Shown here piece after piece: positions 41,852 through 50,938 of a DNA stretch of 64,000 nt. Position numbers and translations under genes: made by a program. The number at the start of each line of letters is the position of its first letter. Within the stretch, counting starts at the first letter, position 1. Source of the DNA: Methylopumilus sp947499625 (GTDB lineage Bacteria > Pseudomonadota > Gammaproteobacteria > Burkholderiales > Methylophilaceae); the NCBI GenBank assembly GCA_965234475.1, contig OZ248397.1, positions 992,001 to 1,056,000 on the forward strand, read 5' to 3'. The notes beneath the pieces are model-generated. The model saw only the letters and a program-made list of their open reading frames with translations. It was not told the DNA's origin and ran no database searches.

Positions 41852-44506
41852 ATGCCAACTGCATCAAATCATCCCATTATCTCTAGCGAAGAAATTAGAA
41901 ATATTTTCTTAGATTTTTTCAAAAACAAACAACATCAGATTGTAGCTTCAAGCTCATTAGTGCCTGGAGAAGATCCTACTTTATTATTTACAAATGCAGG
42001 CATGAATCAATTCAAAGATGTGTTCTTAGGATTTGATAAACGTTCTTACGCCAGAGCGACTTCAAGCCAAAAGTGTGTCAGGGCGGGTGGCAAACATAAC
42101 GACCTAGAAAATGTGGGCTACACGGCAAGACATCATACTTTTTTTGAAATGCTCGGAAATTTCAGCTTCGGTGATTATTTTAAAAAAGATGCAATTCAAT
42201 ATGCTTGGGAACTTCTAACTGAAGTTTATAAAATACCCAAGGAAAAACTGCTCGTGACTGTCTATAGTGAAGATGATGAAGCTTACAACATTTGGGCTAA
42301 ATCAATCGGCATTCATCCAGACAAAATTATTCGTATTGGAGACAACAAGGGTGCTAAGTATGTATCAGATAATTTTTGGATGATGGGTGATACAGGCCCA
42401 TGTGGTCCATGTACTGAAATTTTTTATGATCATGGAAGCCATATATCTGGAGGTCCGCCTGGATCGAAAGATGAAGATGGCGATCGATTCATTGAAATTT
42501 GGAATATTGTTTTTATGCAATATAACCGCGATGAAAAAGGCGTCATGCAAGCATTGCCAAAACCTTCTGTGGATACAGGTATGGGCTTGGAAAGAATATG
42601 CGCAGTCCTTCAGGGCGTTCATGCCAATTATGAAACAGATTTATTTGTCCCCCTCATTCAATCAGCTGCAAATATTACAAAAACATCAGATATCCATCAC
42701 CCTTCACTAAAGGTATTGTCAGATCATATTCGCGCTTGTACATTCTTGATTTCAGATGGTGTTATTCCAGGTAACGAAGGCCGCGGCTATGTTTTAAGAA
42801 GAATTATCCGCAGAGCTATCAGACATGGCTACAAACTAGGATGTAGACAGCCTTTCTTTCATAAATTAGTTGATGATGTTGTTCGTATGTTGGGCAAAGC
42901 TTATCCTGACATTGAAAGAAATAAACAAAATATTGCTTTATCCCTTAAGCAAGAAGAAGAACGATTCTTTGAAACCATTGAAAATGGTATGAATATATTA
43001 GAAGAGTCTATTCAAGCGCTTGTTAAAAAAAATCAAAAAACTTTTGGCGGCCAAATTGCTTTTAAGCTGCATGATACTTTTGGATTCCCTCTCGATCTAA
43101 CCGCTGACATTTGTCGAGAGAAAAATATCTCAATCGATCAAAAAGGTTTTGATGAGGCGATGGAAGCTCAAAAATCTATGGCTCGATCTTCTAATAAATT
43201 CAAAATGAAGATAGATGTCGACTTTAACGGTGAGGCTACAAATTTTAGTGGTTACGAGGCCATAGAATGCAAGGCAAAAGTTTTGGCTTTATTTAAAGAC
43301 GATATATCTAAGACGAAACTTCTCAAAGGTGAGTCTGGTATTGTCATCCTTGACACTACGCCCTTCTATGCAGAAGCTGGTGGCCAGGTAGGTGACAAAG
43401 GTATGATTAAAACCTCGCATAGCTCTTTTAAAGTTGAAGACACAATAAAAATCAAAGCCAAAATTTATGCGCATTATGGTGTAGTTGAAACAAACAGCTT
43501 AAAAGTATCTGATGAAGTCATGGCATCCGTTGAGAATGATTCCAGAAAAAATATTATGCGAAATCATTCTGCGACCCATTTATTACATAAAGGTCTTAAG
43601 AACACCTTAGGCTCACATGTAGAACAAAAAGGTTCACTTGTTGACGAATCGAAAACACGTTTTGACTTTTCACACCCCAAAGCTTTAACTGCTGATGAAA
43701 TTAAATCTGTTGAAATGTTTGTTAATCAAGAAATACTTAACAATACCGATACGGAAGCCAAAACTATGCATTTAGATGACGCCAAAAAAAGTGGTGCCAT
43801 GATGCTCTTTGGTGAGAAATATGCTGACGAGGTAAGAGTGCTAAGTATTGGATCAAGTAAAGAACTATGCGGCGGCACGCATGTAAAAAGGACTGGGGAT
43901 ATAGGCGCCTTCAAAATTATTTCTGAAACAGGCATCTCCTCTGGTATTCGTCGCATTGAAGCGACAACGGGATTTAATGTCATTCATTATATGAACGAAC
44001 ATGTTTCAATCATTGATCGTTTAGCACATGATCTAAAAGTCCCCTCCTCTGAACTTTTAAGCAAAATTGATCAAATCCAAGATCTCATGAAAGAACAGGA
44101 AAAAAATATTCAACAACTGAAATCAAAAATTGCTTCTTCTGAAAGTGGTAGCTTATCTAAAAAAGCGATCTCCATAGGAGAGGTTAAAGTTGTGATGGAA
44201 AAATTAGGCGCCTCCGATGCGCAAGCACTGAGAGAGACCATTGATAAACTTAAATCAGAACTCAAAAGTGCAGTTATAATTTTAAGCGGTGTTGATCAAG
44301 ACAAAGTGACCCTAGCGGTTGGTGTGACTCATGATCTTGTGAACAAAATAAAAGCAGGTGAAATTGCAAATGAGCTAGCTATTGCAATTGGCGGTAAAGG
44401 CGGTGGCAAGCCTGATCTTGCGATGGCTGGCGGATCAAAACCAGAACTTCTTGATCAAGCTTTTGATGATTGCTTAACTAAATTAAAGAAAATAATACTT
44501 AACTAA
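41852..44506 (+). CDS. alaS: alanyl-tRNA synthetase
   Basis: AlaS charges tRNA-Ala and edits mischarged Ser/Gly. The 884-residue length is standard. The catalytic domain starts F-L-D-F-F-K-N-K-Q-H and includes L-F-T-N-A-G-M-N-Q-F. The editing domain has the zinc motif H-S-A-T-H-L-L-H near residue 573 and C-G-G-T-H near 674. The C-Ala domain ends with G-G-K-G-G-G-K-P-D-L-A-M-A-G-G. The recA-recX-alaS-lysC order is widely conserved. Confidence 0.97.
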   Translation: MPTASNHPIISSEEIRNIFLDFFKNKQHQIVASSSLVPGEDPTLLFTNAGMNQFKDVFLGFDKRSYARATSSQKCVRAGGKHNDLENVGYTARHHTFFEMLGNFSFGDYFKKDAIQYAWELLTEVYKIPKEKLLVTVYSEDDEAYNIWAKSIGIHPDKIIRIGDNKGAKYVSDNFWMMGDTGPCGPCTEIFYDHGSHISGGPPGSKDEDGDRFIEIWNIVFMQYNRDEKGVMQALPKPSVDTGMGLERICAVLQGVHANYETDLFVPLIQSAANITKTSDIHHPSLKVLSDHIRACTFLISDGVIPGNEGRGYVLRRIIRRAIRHGYKLGCRQPFFHKLVDDVVRMLGKAYPDIERNKQNIALSLKQEEERFFETIENGMNILEESIQALVKKNQKTFGGQIAFKLHDTFGFPLDLTADICREKNISIDQKGFDEAMEAQKSMARSSNKFKMKIDVDFNGEATNFSGYEAIECKAKVLALFKDDISKTKLLKGESGIVILDTTPFYAEAGGQVGDKGMIKTSHSSFKVEDTIKIKAKIYAHYGVVETNSLKVSDEVMASVENDSRKNIMRNHSATHLLHKGLKNTLGSHVEQKGSLVDESKTRFDFSHPKALTADEIKSVEMFVNQEILNNTDTEAKTMHLDDAKKSGAMMLFGEKYADEVRVLSIGSSKELCGGTHVKRTGDIGAFKIISETGISSGIRRIEATTGFNVIHYMNEHVSIIDRLAHDLKVPSSELLSKIDQIQDLMKEQEKNIQQLKSKIASSESGSLSKKAISIGEVKVVMEKLGASDAQALRETIDKLKSELKSAVIILSGVDQDKVTLAVGVTHDLVNKIKAGEIANELAIAIGGKGGGKPDLAMAGGSKPELLDQAFDDCLTKLKKIILN

Positions 44507-44512
44507 ATATCT

Positions 44513-45736
44513 ATGAGTTTAATTGTACAAAAATACGGTGGCACATCAGTTGGAACGCCAGAAAGAATTCGGGCTGTTGCAAGACGTGTAGCTCGATATA
44601 AATCGCTTGGACATCAAATCGTTGTAGTGGTTTCTGCCATGTCTGGTGAAACTAATCGGCTTATTGGGCTTGCTAAAGAAATTATGGCAGAGCCTGATCC
44701 ACGTGAGTTGGATGTTATGGTCGCTACAGGTGAGCAGGTCAGTATTGCTATGACAACGCTTGCTTTAATTGATCTTGGCATTAAAGCTAAAAGCTATACC
44801 GGTTCCCAAGTAAAAATTCTGACTGATGACGCTCATACTAAAGCTAGAATTTTAAAAATTGACCATAATAATATTCAAGAAGATTTAGATCAAGGTTATG
44901 TTGTGGTCGTTGCTGGATTCCAAGGTGTGGATGAACAAGGCAACATTACGACCCTCGGACGCGGTGGCTCAGATACAACTGGTGTTGCGCTAGCTGCAGC
45001 TCTTAAAGCTGATGAATGCCAAATTTATACCGATGTGGATGGTATTTATACAACCGATCCTAGAGTTGTGCCTGAAGCTAAGAAATTAGATTCAATTACT
45101 TTTGAAGAGATGTTAGAAATGGCAAGTCTAGGATCAAAAGTACTTCAAATTAGAGCAGTCGAATTCGCAGGTAAATATAAGGTTAAATTAAGAGTGTTAT
45201 CAAGCTTTGAAGAAGAAGGTGACGGCACTCTAATTACATTTGAGGAAAAAAATAATATGGAAGATCCCATTATTTCAGGTATTGCTTTTAATCGCGATGA
45301 AGCCAAGGTAAGTATTCTTGGTGTACCAGATAAGCCAGGTATTGCTTATCAAATATTAGGTCCCATTGCAGATGCCAATATCGATGTCGATATGATTATT
45401 CAAAATGTAGGCGCTGTTGGAACAACTGACTTTACATTTACCGTGAATAGAATTGATTTAAATAAAGCCTTAGGTATTCTTAATGAAAAAGTTAAGGGTC
45501 ACGTGAACGCTAGAGAAGTAAATGGAAACGATAAAATTGCAAAAGTATCTATCGTAGGTGTTGGTATGCGTTCACACGTAGGTGTTGCAAGCCAAATGTT
45601 TAGAACATTGTCCGAAGAGGGTATTAATATCGACATGATCTCAACAAGCGAAATTAAAATTTCAGTGCTTATTGACGAGAAATATCTAGAGCTTGCAGTG
45701 AGAGCCCTTCACAAAGCTTTTGGACTTGACGCATAA
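44513..45736 (+). CDS. lysC: aspartate kinase
   Basis: LysC phosphorylates aspartate to open lysine, methionine and threonine synthesis. The 407-residue protein has the kinase motif K-Y-G-G-T-S-V-G at residue 7, T-L-G-R-G-G-S-D-T-T near 154, and D-V-D-G-I-Y-T-T-D-P-R near 173. Two C-terminal ACT domains (about 265-405), with G-V-P-D-K-P-G and T-S-E-I-K-I-S, indicate feedback control by lysine and/or threonine. It starts 6 bp after alaS. Confidence 0.96.
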   Translation: MSLIVQKYGGTSVGTPERIRAVARRVARYKSLGHQIVVVVSAMSGETNRLIGLAKEIMAEPDPRELDVMVATGEQVSIAMTTLALIDLGIKAKSYTGSQVKILTDDAHTKARILKIDHNNIQEDLDQGYVVVVAGFQGVDEQGNITTLGRGGSDTTGVALAAALKADECQIYTDVDGIYTTDPRVVPEAKKLDSITFEEMLEMASLGSKVLQIRAVEFAGKYKVKLRVLSSFEEEGDGTLITFEEKNNMEDPIISGIAFNRDEAKVSILGVPDKPGIAYQILGPIADANIDVDMIIQNVGAVGTTDFTFTVNRIDLNKALGILNEKVKGHVNAREVNGNDKIAKVSIVGVGMRSHVGVASQMFRTLSEEGINIDMISTSEIKISVLIDEKYLELAVRALHKAFGLDA

Positions 45737-45746
45737 GTACTAGAAA

Positions 45747-45775
45747 TTGATTTTTAAAGCAATTTAGCGTATCGT
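45747..45775 (+). promoter_or_regulatory. probable promoter for tRNA-Ser
   Basis: TTGATT (45747-45752), a 17 bp spacer and TATCGT (45770-45775) lie directly upstream, followed by a G+C-rich TCGCGC stretch. Such a discriminator is typical of stringently controlled stable-RNA promoters. Confidence 0.5.
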
Positions 45776-45785
45776 TCGCGCTTCT

Positions 45786-45879
45786 GGAGAGCTGGCCGAG
45801 AGGTCGAAGGCACTTCCCTGCTAAGGAAGCATACGGGCTTAAACCTGTATCGAGGGTTCGAATCCCTCGCTCTCCGCCA
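45786..45879 (+). tRNA. tRNA-Ser (GCT)
   Basis: A 94-base class II tRNA. Acceptor arms GGAGAGC/GCTCTCC, anticodon stem CTTCC/GGAAG with loop CTGCTAA (anticodon GCT), a long variable arm (ATACGGGCTTAAACCTGTAT region), T-loop TTCGAAT and encoded CCA. It reads AGC and AGT codons. Confidence 0.96.
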
Positions 45880-45912
45880 TTATTCAATATCATTAAGTTA
45901 TAATGTCACCAC

Positions 45913-45989
45913 GCGCCCGTAGCTCAGCTGGATAGAGTACTTGGCTACGAACCAAGGGGTCAGGAGTTCGAATCTCTTCGGGCGCGCCA
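45913..45989 (+). tRNA. tRNA-Arg (ACG)
   Basis: A 77-base tRNA with acceptor arms GCGCCCG/CGGGCGC, anticodon stem CTTGG/CCAAG with loop CTACGAA (anticodon ACG), T-loop TTCGAAT and encoded CCA. A34 is expected to become inosine through TadA, reading CGT, CGC and CGA. A TATAAT at 45899-45904, eight bases upstream, may be its -10 box. It differs from the next tRNA by one base. Confidence 0.96.
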
Positions 45990-46013
45990 CTTTTAATCGT
46001 TTCTACTATTTAT

Positions 46014-46090
46014 GCGCCCGTAGCTCAGCTGGATAGAGTACTTGGCTTCGAACCAAGGGGTCAGGAGTTCGAATCTCTTCGGGCGCGCCA
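46014..46090 (+). tRNA. tRNA-Arg (TCG)
   Basis: Identical over all 77 bases to the preceding tRNA-Arg except that the anticodon loop is CTTCGAA, so position 34 is T and the anticodon is TCG (reads CGA and possibly CGG). The two genes are separated by 24 bp. Encoded CCA at 46088-46090. This is a recent duplication with an anticodon change, or gene conversion of the bodies. Confidence 0.94.
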
Positions 46091-46338
46091 CTTTATTAAA
46101 AAACTAGATAAAGAAATGTTTAAAAATAGTGCAAAACGACATAATAAAATATGCAAAATATTTTTTAATTTCAAATTAAATTTAAGTTTAATAAAATTAA
46201 ATAGATGAGCAATTATTAGAAATGAAGTAACTATAAAGATGCTATCTCCACAAATTTTGTTCTGCATATTATACGGAGTCTATGAAGTAATTTGAGGTGG
46301 ACTTTTAAAGGTTAATACTTCAAAGTCCTTGATATTAA
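46091..46338. other. AT-rich noncoding gap between convergent tRNA genes
   Basis: This 248 bp stretch is the longest gene-free stretch in the window. It is bounded by the 3' ends of tRNA-Arg (TCG) on the plus strand and tRNA-Lys on the minus strand. It contains a perfect palindrome TTTAATTT-C-AAATTAAA (46164-46180) and a hairpin GGACTTT (46299-46305) with AAAGTCC (46322-46328). The latter lies downstream of tRNA-Lys but lacks a T run. A small minus-strand reading frame overlapping tRNA-Arg is not credible as a gene. No integrase remnant or recognisable ncRNA was seen. Confidence 0.6.
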
Positions 46339-46414
46339 TGGTGGGTCGGGCGGGGGTCGAACCCGCGACAAACGGATTAAAAGTCCGCTGCTCTACCAAC
46401 TGAGCTACCAACCC
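46339..46414 (-). tRNA. tRNA-Lys (TTT)
   Basis: On the minus strand: acceptor arms GGGTTGG/CCGACCC (one T-G pair), D-arm AGCTCAGTTGGTAGAGC, anticodon loop CTTTTAA (anticodon TTT), T-loop TTCGACC and encoded CCA. It has its own near-consensus promoter upstream. Confidence 0.96.
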
Positions 46415-46433
46415 AGAAGAAACAAAACATGGA

Positions 46434-46462
46434 ATTATCCGTTATTGGGACTGATTGGTCAA
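46434..46462 (-). promoter_or_regulatory. sigma-70 promoter for tRNA-Lys
   Basis: Read on the minus strand: TTGACC (46462-46457), exactly 17 bp, then GATAAT (46439-46434). Transcription would start near 46427, about 13 bases before the mature 5' end. It lies between the end of ffh and the tRNA. Confidence 0.65.
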
Positions 46463-46478
46463 TAATGATTACGGAAGA

Positions 46479-47834
46479 TTAAGGTCTTAAACCAGGTATT
46501 TTGCCAGCCATGCCGCGCATAAGCTTACCTAAGCCACCTTTTGAAAACATTTTCATCATCTTTTGCATCTCTTCAAACTGATTAAGGACACGATTCACAT
46601 CTTGAACCTGCACACCAGATCCCAAAGCAATTCTTTTCTTTCTTGTAGCTTTAATCAATTCAGGTTTTCTTCTTTCAAGAGGCGTCATTGAGCTAATAAT
46701 GGCTTCTATTTGACGAAGTGATTTATCGCCATCTTCAGGATTAACTTTAGATGCAGCGCTCGTAAATTGAGCTGGCATCTTATCCATCATTGCACTTACG
46801 CCACCCATTTTTTTCATTTGCCCTATTTGATTTTTGAAGTCTTCTAGATCGAAATTTTTTCCTGATTTAACTTTTTCTGCTAACTTCTCTGCCTCTTTAA
46901 CATCTAATGTTTTCTGTGCATCTTCGACAAGACTAACAATGTCGCCCATACCAAGAATTCTTGACGCCATTCTTTCAGGATGGAAAGGCTCAAGGCCATT
47001 AATTTTTTCACTTGTACCAATATACTTGATCGGCTTGCCTGTGACTTGACGCACAGATAAAGCGGCACCACCGCGTGTATCACTATCTAGCTTAGTTAAA
47101 ATTACACCTGTTAAAGGCAGTGCGTCACCAAAAGCTTTTGCAGTATTCACTGCGTCTTGTCCTTGCATGGCATCGACAACAAAAAAAGTTTCTATGGGAT
47201 TTAATTTTTTATGGAGTGCTTTGATCTCATCCATCATTTCAACGTCAATGCCTAAGCGACCAGCGGTATCAAATATAACTACATCAAAAAAATGTTTTTT
47301 TGCGTAATCGACCGTTTCTGTTGCAATCTTTAATGGCTTCTGGGAAGGGTTTGAATCAAAGCATTCAATATCAAGACTTTTGGCGAGTGTTTTAAGTTGA
47401 TCAATCGCTGCAGGGCGATACACATCAGCACTTGCAAGTAATACTTTTTTCTTTTTTTCAATAAGCAATTTTGCAAGCTTGGCAGAAGTGGTTGTTTTAC
47501 CCGAGCCCTGAAGACCTGCCATTAAAATAATAGCTGGGGGAGCAACATTCAGATCTAAAGAAACATTTTGATCACCCATGAGAACTGTGAGCTCATCTTG
47601 AACAATTTTAATAATCGCTTGCCCTGGAGATAGGCTTTGTAATACTTCGACACCGAGTGCTTTAGTTTTTACGCGATCGATAAAATCTTTTACGACAGCT
47701 AAAGCAACATCCGCTTCAATTAAAGCAATTCTAACTTCGCGCATAGCATCACTGATATTTTGCTCAGTAAATCTAGCTTGCCCGCGAATTGTTTTAATGA
47801 CACTTTGTAATCGGTCCGTTAGATTTTCTAACAT
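46479..47834 (-). CDS. ffh: signal recognition particle protein Ffh
   Basis: Ffh binds 4.5S RNA and signal sequences and targets membrane proteins to SecYEG via FtsY. The 451-residue protein has the N domain, the G domain with G1 G-L-Q-G-S-G-K-T-T near residue 107, D-T-A-G-R-L near 190 and T-K-L-D-S-D-T-R-G-G-A-A-L. A methionine-rich M domain follows (about 330-445), with E-E-M-Q-K-M-M-K-M-F-S and a G-L-G-K-L-M-R-G-M C-terminus. It is divergent from the CcsA-like gene, a conserved arrangement. Confidence 0.96.
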   Translation of the reverse strand: MLENLTDRLQSVIKTIRGQARFTEQNISDAMREVRIALIEADVALAVVKDFIDRVKTKALGVEVLQSLSPGQAIIKIVQDELTVLMGDQNVSLDLNVAPPAIILMAGLQGSGKTTTSAKLAKLLIEKKKKVLLASADVYRPAAIDQLKTLAKSLDIECFDSNPSQKPLKIATETVDYAKKHFFDVVIFDTAGRLGIDVEMMDEIKALHKKLNPIETFFVVDAMQGQDAVNTAKAFGDALPLTGVILTKLDSDTRGGAALSVRQVTGKPIKYIGTSEKINGLEPFHPERMASRILGMGDIVSLVEDAQKTLDVKEAEKLAEKVKSGKNFDLEDFKNQIGQMKKMGGVSAMMDKMPAQFTSAASKVNPEDGDKSLRQIEAIISSMTPLERRKPELIKATRKKRIALGSGVQVQDVNRVLNQFEEMQKMMKMFSKGGLGKLMRGMAGKIPGLRP

Positions 47835-47853
47835 ACGTTCATCCTGTTTTAAG

Positions 47854-47882
47854 TTAACTCTTCTTTATGTACATGGTATATT
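47854..47882 (+). promoter_or_regulatory. probable promoter for the CcsA-like gene
   Basis: TTAACT (47854-47859), 17 bp, TATATT (47877-47882) preceded by TGG. Transcription would begin near 47889, about 20 bases before the ATG at 47909. Confidence 0.5.
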
Positions 47883-47908
47883 AAAGCTTTAATTACCAAT
47901 TAAAAATT

Positions 47909-48712
47909 ATGGAAATTTGGCTACCTATTTTAATCACTTCTTTGTGTTACCTCACACCAAGCCTGTTGCTATTTAAAAAACAAACACCAGACAAAAATCT
48001 CACTAATTTAAATGTACTATTGATTGGTATCGGCTTATTAGCTCATTTTACAATTCTTAAAGCCAGTATTTCTTTTAATCCAATCAATCTGAGTTTTTCT
48101 AACGCTCTTATTGCAACCTCATTTTTTAGTATTTTGATTTTTTGGATACTTAATTTTAATAAAAATTTTAATTATCTGCAGCCGTTTTTGCTTATCCCAT
48201 CAGCTTTTTTACTGATCATACATCCCTTATTTTTATCAAACCATTTTCTAACAACTGATTTATCACCCTTATTTATTACCCATATTGCCATCGCTTTACT
48301 GGCATATAGCCTATTTACTTTTTCAGCTTACGTGGCCATTTTCATTTTAATTTTTGAAAAAAAATTACATCAGAAAAAGAAAATAGACATGCTCTTAAGC
48401 GGCTTCCAGCCACTCATTGAAATGGAAAATTTCCTATTTAATATTAATAAAATTGGGTTTATTTTATTGACCATCACACTTATAAGCGGCATTCTATTTT
48501 CAGAGCAACTTTTTGGAACCCCGCTTCAGTTTAACCACAAAACAGTTTTCTCAATATTGGCTTGGCTTATTTATGGGCTTCTTTTAGTAGGCAAAAGACT
48601 TTATGGTTGGCGTGGTAGAAATTCTATCTATATTTCACTCACCGCTTTTGTATTTCTTTTGTTGTCTTATCTTGGCAGCAAATTCGTTTTAGAAATTATT
48701 CTTCACAGATAA
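47909..48712 (+). CDS. CcsA/YpjD-like cytochrome c assembly family membrane protein
   Basis: The 267-residue protein has about eight hydrophobic segments and the layout of the CcsA/YpjD family (PF01578). The family's conserved histidines appear as T-H-I-A-I-A-L-L-A-Y near residue 128 and F-N-H-K-T-V-F-S-I-L-A-W near 209, and the C-terminal G-K-R-L-Y-G-W-R-G-R motif is present. True CcsA handles heme in cytochrome c maturation; the short YpjD forms next to ffh are of unproven function. The tryptophan-rich WWD segment of heme-handling proteins is not clear here. Confidence 0.82.
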   Translation: MEIWLPILITSLCYLTPSLLLFKKQTPDKNLTNLNVLLIGIGLLAHFTILKASISFNPINLSFSNALIATSFFSILIFWILNFNKNFNYLQPFLLIPSAFLLIIHPLFLSNHFLTTDLSPLFITHIAIALLAYSLFTFSAYVAIFILIFEKKLHQKKKIDMLLSGFQPLIEMENFLFNINKIGFILLTITLISGILFSEQLFGTPLQFNHKTVFSILAWLIYGLLLVGKRLYGWRGRNSIYISLTAFVFLLLSYLGSKFVLEIILHR

Positions 48713-48716
48713 GAAA

Positions 48717-49379
48717 TCATCTCAAAGAAATTTGAGGCCAGCCTTTAGATGTCGCGTATTCACTTAATATATCGTCGGAATCAACCGCTACAGGGTGTGT
48801 GACTTTTTGCATTAAAGGTAAGTCATTATGAGAGTCGCTATAGAAATATGACTTTTCAAAACTAGCTAATGATAAATCTTTACTTTTAAGCCATGCTTCT
48901 AGACGTGTAACCTTCCCCTTTTTAAAAGAAGGAAGTCCCGAAACTTTTCCAGTAAATTCGCCTTCTTTTTCTTCAGGGTCAGTGCCTATCAAATTTTCAA
49001 TCCCAAATAATGCGGCAATTGGTTTTGTAATAAAGCTATTAGTCGCTGTAATGACAATAATAAGGTCACCTGCTTCATGATGCTTTTTGACTAGCGCACG
49101 AGCCTTTTCAGTGATCATAGGTTTAATCACATCTTCTACATATTTTTTAAGGAGTTGATTAAGAACGCTTCTAGGATTCCTAGCAAGCGGTTTGAATTGA
49201 AACTCAACGAATGCGTATATATCTAATGTTCCGGCTTTATAGTCAGCGTAGAATTTTTCATTTTTTTCAGCATGAATCGCACCATCTAGATAGCCTTCTT
49301 GAATAAGAAATCGGCTCCAGTTGTAATCGCTATCGCCAGCTAAAATAGTATTATCTAAATCGAAGAGTGCTAAATTCAA
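48717..49379 (-). CDS. HAD-superfamily subfamily IB phosphatase (SerB-like)
   Basis: The 220-residue HAD hydrolase has motif I F-D-L-D-N-T-I-L near residue 6, motif II V-I-T-A-T-N near 106, a lysine in the K-K-G-K-V-T segment near 155 and motif III Y-S-D-S-H-N-D-L-P near 184. It resembles the HAD-IB proteins annotated as phosphoserine-phosphatase-like, but substrate specificity is undecided. It follows leuA on the same strand with an 8 bp gap. Confidence 0.85.
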   Translation of the reverse strand: MNLALFDLDNTILAGDSDYNWSRFLIQEGYLDGAIHAEKNEKFYADYKAGTLDIYAFVEFQFKPLARNPRSVLNQLLKKYVEDVIKPMITEKARALVKKHHEAGDLIIVITATNSFITKPIAALFGIENLIGTDPEEKEGEFTGKVSGLPSFKKGKVTRLEAWLKSKDLSLASFEKSYFYSDSHNDLPLMQKVTHPVAVDSDDILSEYATSKGWPQISLR

Positions 49380-49387
49380 ATTAACCT

Positions 49388-50938
49388 CTAAACCTGAGGG
49401 TGGGCACGTTCTAATTTGGAATGGAGTTTATTCAATCCATTAATGTAAGCTTTAGCAGATGCAATCACGATATCTATATCAGCACCTTGGCCGTTCACAA
49501 TGCGACCGCCCTTCGCTAATCTCACAGTCACTTCACCTTGGGCATCTGTGCCACTTGTGATGTTATTCACAGAATAAAGTTGAAGTTCTGAACCTGAGTT
49601 TGCAATTTTTTCGATCGCTTTAAATGTGGCATCTACAGGCCCGCCGCCAGAAGATTCGGCCGTAACCTCTTTTCCATTTTCGGAAATTTTAATGACTGCG
49701 TGAGGGGTTGTGCCTGTTTCTGACATGGCCTTTAAATGAATTAATTTGTAATGCTCTATCGCTTCAGAAGAATATTCTTCACTCATAAGCGCTTGGATAT
49801 CTTCATCAAAAATTTCTGATTTTTTATCCGCTAAATCTTTAAATCTTGCAAATGCGGCATTAATAATATCTTCTGACTTAATGTCTATACCCAATTCCTG
49901 GAGCCTTGTTTTAAATGCATTACGACCTGACAATTTTCCAAGTGAGATCTTATTTGCACCCCAGCCTACATCTTGTGCGCGCATAATTTCATAGGTTTCT
50001 CTATGTTTTAATACACCGTCTTGATGGATGCCAGATTCATGTGCAAAAGCGTTGGCCCCTACAATCGCCTTATTGGGCTGAACAGGGTAGCCTGTAATTG
50101 TTGAAACCAATTTCGAAGTCGGCACGATTTGAGTAGTATCAATACCTGTAGTTAAATTAAACAAATCTTTTCTTGTTTTAACTGCCATCACAATTTCTTC
50201 TAGGCTTGCATTACCGGCTCTTTCGCCTAATCCATTAATCGTGCATTCAACTTGCCTAGCGCCATTCATCACTGCTGCAAGTGAATTTGCAACTGCCATG
50301 CCTAAATCATTATGACAATGCGTTGACCATACAACTTTTGAAGAGTTTTCAACTTGATTAATGAGGGCCTTCATACGCTCACCCCAAACACCTGGGATCG
50401 AATACCCAACTGTATCGGGCACGTTGATTGTTTTAGCACCCACTTTAATCACAGCGTTAAAAACTTTTACAAGAAAATCAATTTCGGATCGTACCGCATC
50501 TTCTGCAGAAAACTCGACATCGTCGGTATATTCCAAAGACCATTTCACGGCTTGAATGGCTCGATCTAATACTTCATCTTCTGACATACGGAGTTTATTT
50601 TCCATATGAATTTTGCTAGTCGCAATGAAGGTATGTATACGTCCTTTTTTTGCATGTTGGATAGCCTCGCCAGCTTTGCGAATATCATTTTCAACGGCGC
50701 GTGCCAATGAGCAAACGGTCGACTCTTTAATGTTTTTCGCAACAGCGCTTATAGAATTAAAATCTCCAGGGCTTGCTGCTGCAAAGCCTGCCTCAATCAC
50801 ATCGACACCAAGTTTCTCAAGCTGTCTTGCAATGCGCAACTTTTCTTCCTGTGTCATAGAAGCACCAGGACTTTGTTCTCCATCCCTTAAGGTGGTATCA
50901 AAAATGATGAGTTTGTTATTTTGTATTTCTTGTTGCAT
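49388..50938 (-). CDS. leuA: 2-isopropylmalate synthase
   Basis: LeuA condenses acetyl-CoA with 2-ketoisovalerate, the first step of leucine synthesis. The 516-residue protein has F-D-T-T-L-R-D-G-E-Q-S-P-G near residue 13, then E-A-G-F-A-A-A-S-P-G, W-S-T-H-C-H-N-D-L-G-M-A (metal-binding HxH near 205), and G-L-G-E-R-A-G-N-A-S. A C-terminal leucine-binding regulatory domain (about 390-505) is present, so feedback inhibition is likely. It begins 23 bp inside pssA, and pssA-leuA coupling is common in betaproteobacteria. Confidence 0.95.
   Translation of the reverse strand: MQQEIQNNKLIIFDTTLRDGEQSPGASMTQEEKLRIARQLEKLGVDVIEAGFAAASPGDFNSISAVAKNIKESTVCSLARAVENDIRKAGEAIQHAKKGRIHTFIATSKIHMENKLRMSEDEVLDRAIQAVKWSLEYTDDVEFSAEDAVRSEIDFLVKVFNAVIKVGAKTINVPDTVGYSIPGVWGERMKALINQVENSSKVVWSTHCHNDLGMAVANSLAAVMNGARQVECTINGLGERAGNASLEEIVMAVKTRKDLFNLTTGIDTTQIVPTSKLVSTITGYPVQPNKAIVGANAFAHESGIHQDGVLKHRETYEIMRAQDVGWGANKISLGKLSGRNAFKTRLQELGIDIKSEDIINAAFARFKDLADKKSEIFDEDIQALMSEEYSSEAIEHYKLIHLKAMSETGTTPHAVIKISENGKEVTAESSGGGPVDATFKAIEKIANSGSELQLYSVNNITSGTDAQGEVTVRLAKGGRIVNGQGADIDIVIASAKAYINGLNKLHSKLERAHPQV

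Noticed and set aside
45669..45893. Minus-strand frame with R-G-I-R-T-L-D-T near tRNA-Ser
   Set aside because: This is the well-known spurious translation of the antisense of a tRNA gene. The frame at 4643-4861 across tRNA-Gln is the same kind of artefact.
46061..46267. 68-codon minus-strand reading frame
   Set aside because: It runs into tRNA-Arg, has no ribosome site and has random AT-rich composition; it is a chance frame in the noncoding gap.
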